NCBI GenBank assembly: GCA_934149365.1
Contig: CAKPEI010000003.1
Location: forward strand, 134,231-198,230
DNA length: 64,000 nucleotides
From: an uncultured Clostridia bacterium
Lineage (GTDB): Bacteria > Bacillota > Clostridia > TANB77 > CAG-465
Reading direction: 5' to 3'
Both the position numbers and the translations under genes were made by a program. The notes below the pieces were generated by a model. It was given only the letters and a program-made list of their open reading frames with translations. It was not told the origin of the DNA and did no database searches. Shown here piece by piece: positions 45,152-52,814 of this stretch. Numbering within the stretch: the first letter of the stretch is position 1; each line of letters begins with the position of its first letter.

Positions 45152-45568
45152 TTAGTTTATTGATATGTTTTCAAATCGTATAAAAGGAATTGTTCCATCT
45201 GCTGTGGTTAGATTTAATTCTTTTGGGAAAAACAAAACGATTTCTTTTAATTCAGAAGAAAGTGTAGGAATTTTCTCGTTTATTTGAGTTTGACCTATTG
45301 TAATTCTGAATTTTTTCCTTTTTTCTGCTACGTTTTTTGAATTCTCAGTTTTAAACTCGATGATGCCACTTAAAATGCTGTCTGTTGATATGGTAATGCT
45401 AATCTTCTTTTTATTAGAAAAGTTTGCATCTATACCATTTCTTAAAGAATAGCCGTAACCTACTACATCTTTGTTAAAGTTTAAAAACGCATCAGTATCG
45501 ATGAAGTTTACGCATTCACCAAAATTAACGTCTTTACCAAAGCCGAATGAAAAAATAGTATTAATCAT
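45152..45568 (-). CDS. Hypothetical protein, 138 aa
   Basis: No family recognised. The sequence is beta-rich with alternating hydrophobics (KISITISTDSILSGIIEF) and no signal peptide or membrane helix. Start ATG 45568 follows GGAGAC. Single minus-strand gene. Confidence 0.68.
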   Translation of the reverse strand: MINTIFSFGFGKDVNFGECVNFIDTDAFLNFNKDVVGYGYSLRNGIDANFSNKKKISITISTDSILSGIIEFKTENSKNVAEKRKKFRITIGQTQINEKIPTLSSELKEIVLFFPKELNLTTADGTIPFIRFENISIN

Positions 45569-45731
45569 GTTTAAGTCTCCTTCATGTAAATTATTAATGA
45601 ATAAGTATATATATATTACTATTTAATTATATCACCAGGTAACAATTATGTCAACAAGCAAAAATAGAGTTTAAGCTGTTTGATTTTAGATTATAATATG
45701 ATAGAATGTATAAGCTAGGGGGTAATTAATA

Positions 45732-46610
45732 ATGATAGATTTACATACACATACTATTTATTCGGACGGAACATATACTACAAAGGAACTACTTAAAGAG
45801 GCAGAAAAGGCAGGAGTAACACTTCTTTCTATAACAGACCATGATAAAGTTAATTCATATTTAGATATAAAAGAAATGAATGTTAAAGATTATTATACGG
45901 GTAAAGTTATCGTTGGTTGTGAATTTAGTATGGCATATGAAGGTAAAAGAATGGAACTTTTAGGTTATGGCTTTGATATTGCTAAAGTAAAACCATGGCT
46001 TGATAAAAATTATGATACACAAAAAATAACAAATGATAATATAATGGAGTTTAATGAAATATATGATATTTGTATTAAAAAAGGTTTAAAGATGACGCAA
46101 AATCTTAAGTATACACCAAAAGAGTATCCAGTTGATGTGATATATTATGATATTATAAAATATGAAGAAAACAAAAAGTTTTTTACTGATGAGGAATGGA
46201 CTAATATCGATGTATTTTGGAGAAAATGTTCAAATAACAAAGATTTTATACTTTATTGGGATTTTTCTAAAAGGATACCTTCTGCAAAAGAAGTATCAGA
46301 TTTAATTAGGAATGCAGGAGGTAAAGTGTTTATAGCTCATTTATTTAAATATCAAACAGAAAATCACATAGAACTTCTAAATAATTTAGTAAGAGATAAT
46401 ATAATTGACGGAGTAGAAGTGTATTATTCTGCGTTTACTAATGAGCAAATAGAATATTTAAAAGAATATTGTGAAAAGAATAATTTACTTATGTCAGCGG
46501 GTACAGATTGCCATGGAATGAAAAAGAAAGATAGAAAATTAGGAATAGGATATGGCAACATGAACGTAAGTGAAGATGTAGTAAAAAATTGGATAAAACA
46601 ATATGAATAA
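45732..46610 (+). CDS. PHP-domain metal-dependent phosphoesterase
   Basis: PHP superfamily hydrolase related to the TrpH/RNase AM group. Motif I HTHTIYSDGT, motif II ITDHDKVN and GCEFS, and late motif AGTDCHG supply the metal ligands. 292 residues, normal. AGGGGG precedes ATG 45732; a promoter-like TTGATT-16 bp-TAGAAT lies at 45681-45708. The natural substrate (nucleotide or phosphate ester) cannot be told. Confidence 0.88.
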   Translation: MIDLHTHTIYSDGTYTTKELLKEAEKAGVTLLSITDHDKVNSYLDIKEMNVKDYYTGKVIVGCEFSMAYEGKRMELLGYGFDIAKVKPWLDKNYDTQKITNDNIMEFNEIYDICIKKGLKMTQNLKYTPKEYPVDVIYYDIIKYEENKKFFTDEEWTNIDVFWRKCSNNKDFILYWDFSKRIPSAKEVSDLIRNAGGKVFIAHLFKYQTENHIELLNNLVRDNIIDGVEVYYSAFTNEQIEYLKEYCEKNNLLMSAGTDCHGMKKKDRKLGIGYGNMNVSEDVVKNWIKQYE

Positions 46611-46641
46611 TTAAAAAAACATAGCACAAAATATTAACATT

Positions 46642-47058
46642 ATGAAACGATTTTTTATATATGGATTTATTGGTTGCTCTATGGAAGTTTTTTGGACTGG
46701 TATAGCTTCTTTGTTTAGAGGAGATACAGCACTAATGGCACATAGTAGCATATGGATGATTATGATATATGGTATGGCTATATTTTTAGAGCCTATACAA
46801 GGAATGCTTAAAAATACAAATTGGTTTATAAGAGGAATAGTATATATGTTACTTATATTTTTAGCAGAGTATGTAACTGGATATATATTAGATATATTTG
46901 GAATAAGAGTGTGGCATTATACCGATAGTATGAATTTACATGGATATATAACTTTAACATTTGCACCTCTTTGGTTTGTGGCGGGCTTGTTCTTTGAAAG
47001 AGTTAGAAATTGGCTGGATAATGTATCTGCAGTAGATACTGAACTTAGCTATGAATAA
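46642..47058 (+). CDS. Four-helix membrane protein, putative ABC-transporter-type (CmpB-like)
   Basis: 138 residues with four hydrophobic helices (around residues 3-20, 36-54, 64-86, 104-122). The start FFIYGFIGCSMEVFW resembles the small clostridial membrane family Pfam names ABC_trans_CmpB; this assignment is from memory. The start codon has no clear ribosome binding site. It lies 31 bp after the PHP gene. Transport function is unproven. Confidence 0.65.
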   Translation: MKRFFIYGFIGCSMEVFWTGIASLFRGDTALMAHSSIWMIMIYGMAIFLEPIQGMLKNTNWFIRGIVYMLLIFLAEYVTGYILDIFGIRVWHYTDSMNLHGYITLTFAPLWFVAGLFFERVRNWLDNVSAVDTELSYE

Positions 47059-47082
47059 GGGTAAAAAACACTATAAAAAGTG

Positions 47083-47111
47083 TTGAAAAAAGAAATAATA
47101 TGTAGTAGAAT
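47083..47111 (+). promoter_or_regulatory. Sigma-A promoter of the prepilin-like gene leader (copy B)
   Basis: TTGAAA (47083-47088), 17-bp spacer, TAGAAT (47106-47111), same as the copy at 21158. Confidence 0.8.
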
Positions 47112-47137
47112 ATGAACATAAAGTAAAAAAATGAACA

Positions 47138-47261
47138 AAGGAGTGAAAATAAATGTCAACTAATATGCGTAAAACCGTTGGGAGAGTAACACACAAGTAA
47201 TATCTAGAAATATACTAGATAAAGGCTTTTACGCACATAAAATAGATATATTAGATAATAT
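47138..47261 (+). ncRNA. Structured leader RNA with 15-codon leader peptide (copy B)
   Basis: AAAGGAGTG ribosome binding site, then ATG 47153 encoding MSTNMRKTVGRVTHK and a stop at 47198-47200. GCGTAAAA pairs with TTTTACGC and an inner ATCTAG/CTAGAT hairpin is retained, although loops and flanks differ from copy A. Together with the attenuator that follows, this resembles a regulated leader. Confidence 0.6.
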
Positions 47262-47300
47262 AAAGTTAGTTATACAGTAAAAAGTATAGCTAGCTTTTTT
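47262..47300 (+). terminator. Attenuator hairpin upstream of the prepilin-like gene (copy B)
   Basis: AAAGTTAGTTATAC/GTATAGCTAGCTTT stem (47262-47275 with 47284-47297) and T6, then GCGTTT as in copy A. Confidence 0.8.
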
Positions 47301-47320
47301 GCGTTTAAAAAAGGTATAAC

Positions 47321-47336
47321 CATGACATATGTCATG
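47321..47336. promoter_or_regulatory. Perfect 16-bp palindrome after the attenuator (copy B)
   Basis: CATGACATATGTCATG, equivalent in place to the CATGAC/GTCATG hairpin at 21411. It could be an RNA hairpin or a protein-binding site. The rest of the gap to 47476 shows only an AT-rich segment shared with 7510-7560. Confidence 0.55.
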
Positions 47337-47476
47337 TAAATATACACAGCCATATATACATAGAAAAATATAACTAAAAATATGTAAAAGCGATTAAAAA
47401 CAATTGCAAAAATTAGAGCAATGTGAAATAATATGTATATGTTAGAAAAATTTTTCAAAAAGGTAAGAGGGGGTAA

Positions 47477-48641
47477 ATGAAAATGAAAAATTTAAAGAGT
47501 AAAAAGCGGGATATCATTAATAGTATTAGTAATAACAATAATAGTAATGATAATACTAGCGGCCGCAATAATACTATCACTATCAAATAGTGGAATAATA
47601 TCAAAAGCAAACAAAGCTAAAACAGATAGTGACACAGCAAATTTAAAAGAGTATGTAAATACACTAAGAGCAGAGTGGGAGTTAATGACAGAAGCAGAAA
47701 GAACAAAAAGTGGAGCAGCAACATTTGAAGATTATGCTAACGAGAAGCTAGAAGAGGGGGGCTATAAACAAAGATTATCAGAAGATGGAATACTTATGAA
47801 TGAGACTTCAACAGCTGCAGTAAAAGCTGGAATAAAAATAGGTGATGTGGTAAACTATAGTACATTATTAACAGAGAAAAGTTATACAACAGACGGAAGT
47901 GAGCGAAGTTTAACTGGAGTAGCAGACGAGACAAAGAAGCAAACAGTGAAAACAAATACAAGTTATACATGGAAATATATAGGAATAAGTGAAAATGGAA
48001 ACTTACTGATAGCTCCTGATTTGCCTGAAGGAACTATAAATTCAGAGTATAAAATTGGATTTGAAGGGGAAGGAGTAGCATATTCCAAAGGTCCAGAAAT
48101 TTTAGACACAATATGTGATGCTTTATATACAGTAGAAGGAAAAGGAACAGCAAGGAGCATGAACGTGGATGATGTAACAAAGTTACTAGAATATAAGGGG
48201 CCAAGAGGCTCATATCGTTATGGAAATGAAGTAGTTGAAACAACAGAACCAATAGCCCTAAAAGAGTTGGAAGCTAAATTTAATATAAATTTAGAAGAAA
48301 TTCATGAGGAAGAAGGGCGTTACACACCTGAAGGTAAAAAATTAGGTGAATATAAGTGTGATGTTTATAATATAGATATGACCAAAAATTCAGATAGAAT
48401 AACAGGGGAGGTAGTAAAGCAGAAGTTAATATATCAGCCAAATGACTATATGCTCGCTTCTCGATGCTTTGGTGCAGATTTTGATACATATTACTTATTG
48501 TTTATGATTTTTGAAGTAACTCCTAATTGTGTTACTGCCAGCGATAGTTTTACTAGTTGTTTATTTCGCCCTGTAGTTGAACTATCATCTAATGTCAAAT
48601 TAACACCAAATGCAGATAAAACAGAATGGACAATAAAATAG
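47477..48641 (+). CDS. Prepilin-like surface protein with lectin-like variable C-terminus; frame changes +1 at 47507
   Basis: Paralogue of 7583. From ATG 47477 (site AAGAGGGGG) the frame reads MKMKNLKSKK, then meets CGG 47507; one base on, GISLIVLVITIIVMIILAA begins. The span is 388 codons plus one base. The body up to about residue 120 is highly similar to the 7583 protein, as is the tail NVKLTPNADKTEW. The segment between (about residues 318-370, YMLASRCFGADFD onward) is very different, as in a variable ligand-binding domain. Unlike 7583, it has a complete promoter and leader. Silent, decayed or recoded; see findings. Confidence 0.78.
47507..47509 (+). other. CGG codon at a +1 frame change (site 4)
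   Basis: Zero-frame codons AGT AAA AAG CGG GAT; skipping C47507 gives GGG ATA TCA TTA (Gly-Ile-Ser-Leu), the Gly before the prepilin cleavage point. Confidence 0.7.
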
Positions 48642-48656
48642 TTTTGAAATATGTTT

Positions 48657-48690
48657 TGGCAATCAGTATATAAACTGGTTGTCATTTTTT
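48657..48690 (+). terminator. Rho-independent terminator
   Basis: GGCAATCAGT pairs with ACTGGTTGTC (two G-U) and a T6 tract follows. A second hairpin, CCCCAG/CTGGGG, lies just downstream (48702-48719). The remaining gap to 48869 holds an open stretch ending KKKRWFQIL and a stop at about 48814, possibly the end of a lost gene. Confidence 0.78.
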
Positions 48691-48869
48691 AGATTTAGAG
48701 TACCCCCAGCTATACTGGGGCATAATATTAGATTATAAACATGTGGATGATGAGAAATTAATAGAAGATAAAAGCTCTAAAACTAAAAAGAAAAGATGGT
48801 TTCAAATATTGTAAAAAAATATCGAATATGATAATATAATATTCGATGAAAATAAAGGGGAATGATAGT

Positions 48870-49418
48870 ATGATTTTATATGTTGTTATAGCAGTAATAG
48901 CGGTATTGGTAATTTATTTAATAGTACAATATAACGGATTTGTAAAAGCAAATAATATGGTAAAAGAAGCATTTTCAACAATGGATGTTTATTTAAAGAA
49001 AAGATGGGATTTAATTCCAAACTTAGTGGAAGTAGTAAAAGGATATGCAAAACATGAAAAAGAAACTTTTAATCAAGTAACAAGTATTAGAGCAAATAGT
49101 TATGATAGTATGTCAACAGATAAAAAAATAAATGTTAATCAACAATTAGGACAAGGTATTACAAAGATTATGGCTATTGCAGAAAGTTATCCAGAACTAA
49201 AAGCAAATGAGAATTTTGTTAAATTAAGTGCAGAACTTTCAAGGATTGAAGATGAAATAGCTAATAGTAGAAAATACTATAATGGAACTGTTAGAGAATT
49301 AAATAATAAAATTCAAATGTTCCCAAGCAATATTATAGCAGGAATATTCGGATTTAAACAAGCAAATATGTTTGAAGTAAATGCTGAACAAAGAGATAGT
49401 GTTAAAGTGAGTTTATAA
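48870..49418 (+). CDS. LemA family protein
   Basis: Membrane-anchored coiled-coil protein. One N-terminal helix (MILYVVIAVIAVLVIYLIV) is followed by the LemA core: KRWDLIPNLVEVVKGYAKHE, QLGQGITKIMAIAESYPELKAN, SRKYYNGTVRELNNKIQMFP. 182 residues, normal. ATG 48870 follows AAAGGGG by 9 nt; the in-frame ATG at 48846 lies upstream of that site. The next gene (DUF2207) starts 2 bp after it, a pairing seen in many bacteria; function is poorly known. Confidence 0.94.
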   Translation: MILYVVIAVIAVLVIYLIVQYNGFVKANNMVKEAFSTMDVYLKKRWDLIPNLVEVVKGYAKHEKETFNQVTSIRANSYDSMSTDKKINVNQQLGQGITKIMAIAESYPELKANENFVKLSAELSRIEDEIANSRKYYNGTVRELNNKIQMFPSNIIAGIFGFKQANMFEVNAEQRDSVKVSL

Positions 49419-49420
49419 TT

Positions 49421-51028
49421 ATGTTAAAAAAGAAAAATAGAATATATACAACTATATTTTTAGTTATATGGACAATATTGCTTGTTTTAGTACCATTAGG
49501 TATTTCAAGAGTAGAAAAGAATAATTTTAAGAATAATATGTCGTATATTTCATCTGAGTTTGATATAGAAGATTATGATATTGTCCTTGATGTTGATAAA
49601 GATAATATGATAGATGTTACTGAAAAATTTACTGTCAATATACCAAGTGGTAAGTCTTTTAATGGTATATATAAATCAATACCACTGTGGCAAAAATACC
49701 ATGAAAATGATAAAGAAATAAAAAAGAAAGTTAAAGTAACAAATTTAAGAGCCATAGGAGAAAAATTTGTTTTAAATAATACTAGTGATAGCATAGGAAT
49801 TAGAATAGGAAGTAATAGAACAACAACTAACTCTGGGTTACGTACCTATACCATAAAATATAGATATAATATGGGAATAGATTTAAACAATAAGTTAGAT
49901 GAACTGGTATTTAATGTGTTTGATAGTTACGATAATACAGTTATAAATAATCTTAATATTACGATAAATATGCCCGAAAAAATAGAAAATGAAAATATTT
50001 CATTTGTTAAAGGAACGCAAGATATTACAAGTAAAGTAAATTATACAATAAGTGGAAAAACTCTTAATGCAGTTTTAAGTGATTATTTACTTAGTGAATC
50101 TATTACTGTAAAAATGTTGTTGCCTAATGGCTATTTTGTAGGTGGAACATATAACTATGGTATTATTTGCTTAATAATATGCGTTAGTTTAATAATAATA
50201 TCTATAATAAGTTTTATATTATGGACAAAGCATGGAAAAGATTACGATAAAAGATGTAGAACTGTGGAATTTTATCCACCAGAAGATTTAGATAGTGCTC
50301 AAATAGGCTATATTTATGGAGAAAAATCAATAAAAAAATTAACTTCATCACTAATAATTGGACTAGCTAGTAAAGGATATATTGAAACAAAAGAAATTGA
50401 AAAAAACAAATATGAAATAATTAATATTGGAAAGAATAAATCTAATTTAAAAAAGATGTCAATTACTGAACAAATAGTATATTTAGAATTATTTAAAAAT
50501 GGAGATAACAATATTCTAAGCGAAGATAGGTCTTTTTCAAATGTATTTAATAAAATAAAGAGTACATTAGAAAGTACAATAGATAAAAAAGTAAATGATA
50601 TTAAAGCAAGAAAAATGATGAATATAACATTTTCATTGCTTATTATATCTGTTATTGCATGGTTTGTCGCTTATATTTATATAAAAGATTTAGATCCTAA
50701 ACTAAATTGGATATATGCATTATCTTTTATAGCTATTTTTATAACAGGCTTTTTCTCTATAATAATGGAAAGAAAAACAGCTTATGGGGAAATGATTATT
50801 GCAAAAGTAATGGGATTTAGAAATTATCTTGATGTTGCAGAAAAAAATCAGATAGAAATGTTAGCAGAAGAAAATGCAAATTATTTTTATGATATATTGC
50901 CTTATGCCTATGTATTAGATGTGTCAAAAAAATGGATAGATAAATTCGATAAAAAGAATGTTCCAAATATTGATTTAAGTGCATTAGATTATTATGAAAA
51001 TAATTTATTTATGATAATTTCTGAATAA
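49421..51028 (+). CDS. DUF2207 domain membrane protein
   Basis: N-terminal membrane helix (about residues 8-28), then a large extracytoplasmic beta-rich domain (DIEDYDIVLDVDKDNMIDVTEKF onward), another helix (about 243-268), a cytoplasmic part starting FYPPEDLDSAQIGYIYG, and two further helices near residues 405-450. This is the DUF2207 (YciQ-like) architecture. 535 residues. Its ribosome binding site lies within lemA. Function unknown; co-transcribed with lemA. Confidence 0.9.
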   Translation: MLKKKNRIYTTIFLVIWTILLVLVPLGISRVEKNNFKNNMSYISSEFDIEDYDIVLDVDKDNMIDVTEKFTVNIPSGKSFNGIYKSIPLWQKYHENDKEIKKKVKVTNLRAIGEKFVLNNTSDSIGIRIGSNRTTTNSGLRTYTIKYRYNMGIDLNNKLDELVFNVFDSYDNTVINNLNITINMPEKIENENISFVKGTQDITSKVNYTISGKTLNAVLSDYLLSESITVKMLLPNGYFVGGTYNYGIICLIICVSLIIISIISFILWTKHGKDYDKRCRTVEFYPPEDLDSAQIGYIYGEKSIKKLTSSLIIGLASKGYIETKEIEKNKYEIINIGKNKSNLKKMSITEQIVYLELFKNGDNNILSEDRSFSNVFNKIKSTLESTIDKKVNDIKARKMMNITFSLLIISVIAWFVAYIYIKDLDPKLNWIYALSFIAIFITGFFSIIMERKTAYGEMIIAKVMGFRNYLDVAEKNQIEMLAEENANYFYDILPYAYVLDVSKKWIDKFDKKNVPNIDLSALDYYENNLFMIISE

Positions 51029-51057
51029 CAAAAGAATAATAAAGTAAGGAGTTAGAA

Positions 51058-52801
51058 ATGAAAAAAATAAAAAGTATTTTAATAATAATGTTATTTGTAT
51101 TATTTTCTAGTACGGTATTTGCAAATAGTGGAAATAGTTCTAGTGAAGGCCTTCCGTTAGTAGCCGCTTTACGGAATGGAAGCATTTGTTTCAATACATA
51201 TGTCCGTTTTCGTGCTAATACCTCTATCTAAAATAATTTCAAAAGATAATTCAAAGAAAACATTTTGGATTTTATTTGGAATAAGAGTTGTAATATTATT
51301 ATTTTTTGATTTATTTATTACAACAGGTATAGCAATAATAGATTTTATTTCAATATTTATAGGAGCAGCTGTTCTTATTCCTATCGCTTCACGTAAAGCA
51401 GGAAATGGTGTATTAAGTGTTACATTATTAAATGACATATTAATAAATAATAATGAAGAACAAGAAGATAACGAAACAAATACCGAAACAACAAAAGATG
51501 ATAGCCCGATAGTGTTAATTGATCCTGCATATCTTAAAAATGAAAGTACATTATTAAAAAATATGATTAAGGGAGAAATCGAAAGTCAAGGAGAAAATGC
51601 TAGAAAGTTAACAACATCAAAAATAAATACAAAAAGAAATATAGTAATTTTAATGTTTGGACTATTAACATTCATATATGTATTGATGTATTTCTTATAT
51701 ATTGAATTGGCAATTTGTATAGCATGTGAAGTAATTACTTTATTGCTTTATATACTTATTGTTAGAAAATTTAATATTGTGAATGTAATTTCAAAAAAGG
51801 CTAAGAAAAATCCAAATGAAGATATATCGCAGATAGTTGCAGAAGTAAAAATGAATAAAAGACAAATAGCTTTTCCAATTTTCCTAAAAACAGGAATACT
51901 TGTTTTGGTAGCAGTATTTATACCAATGATAATGTTTGCTAAACCGAAATTATTATATTTCAATTATGGAGACGGTTATGCAGTTGTGAGATATACAAGA
52001 GGTTCAGCAGAATCAAGTGATACTGTTGTTATTCCAGATACCTATAAAGGAAAAGATGTAGTGGCTATTGGAGACAGTGCATTTAAAGATACAAATGTCA
52101 AAAATTTAACATTACCAAAAAATTTAGAGATCATAAAATCTAAGGCATTTTTTAATTGTCAAAATTTAGAAAGTATATATATACCTCAGAAGGTTACAGA
52201 AATAAGAGCGAGTGCATTTGAAAATTGTTCAAATTTGAAAACAGTTTCTTTGCCAAATGGAATAGTTGATATAAGAGCAGCAGCATTTAAAAATGATACA
52301 AAATTAGCCCAAATAGAATTACCAGAAAGCTTGGAGTATTTGGGTGCGAGCGCATTTTCACATTGTAGTTCATTGCAAGAAATAACAATACCTAGTAAAG
52401 TTATTGAAATTAATGGACAAACATTTGAATACTGTACTTCGTTAAGAAGAATATACTTACATGATAATATTATATCAATTCATGGTGAAAACTTTGTTGG
52501 TGATATAAATTTGGATAATGTAACTTTACCATCTAAGATAACAGAAATTAGAGGAAACACATTTGAAAACTGTTCTTCACTATCAGCTATTGTGATACCA
52601 GAAGGCGTTACAAGAATAGGTGGACACGCATTTTATGGCTGTAGAAAACTAAGCTCTGTCATTGTTCCATCTACAGTTGTTGAAATCGGAAGTTCTGCTT
52701 TTAGGAACTGTACTTCATTACGTACAATAAAAGTACCTAAAAATGCAGTAATTAACGAGAGAACATTTAAAGGAAGCCCAACAACGGTAATATATTATTA
52801 G
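51058..52801 (+). CDS. LRR (BspA-like) membrane protein with signal peptide; frame changes +1 at 51172
   Basis: From ATG 51058 (AAGGAG site) the frame encodes a clear signal peptide (KSILIIMLFVLFSSTVFANS) and SSSEGLPLVAAL, then soon stops. The +1 frame continues with MEAFVSIHMSVFVLIPLSK, several membrane helices and, from about residue 300, LRR_5 repeats (aF..C..L..i.lP). The joined protein has a sensible order. The span is 581 codons plus one base. Skipping the C of CGG 51172 gives LVAALGMEAFVSIHMS. It lies between DUF2207 and the radical SAM gene and is probably part of that operon. Confidence 0.78.
51172..51174 (+). other. CGG codon at a +1 frame change (site 5)
   Basis: Zero-frame codons GCT TTA CGG AAT GGA; skipping C51172 gives GGA ATG GAA GCA (Gly-Met-Glu-Ala), which continues as the main part of the protein. 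Confidence 0.68.
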
Positions 52802-52814
52802 GAGGTAAATACTT

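Noticed and set aside
48720..48830. A short gene ending KKKRWFQIL
   Set aside because: No start codon with a ribosome binding site; at most the end of a lost gene.
4061..51174. Classical -1 slippery-site frameshifting (A AAA AAG) as explanation for the split genes
   Set aside because: AAA AAG occurs at 44614 and 47507, but the required shift is +1, not -1, and two sites have no such heptamer.
4061..51174. Systematic sequencing error at a CGGRAT-like motif
   Set aside because: The same CGGAAT string occurs intact at 5065, 5470, 7263 and 21500 without frame disruption, so the motif alone does not explain it. Error at individual sites is still possible and is listed as an alternative.
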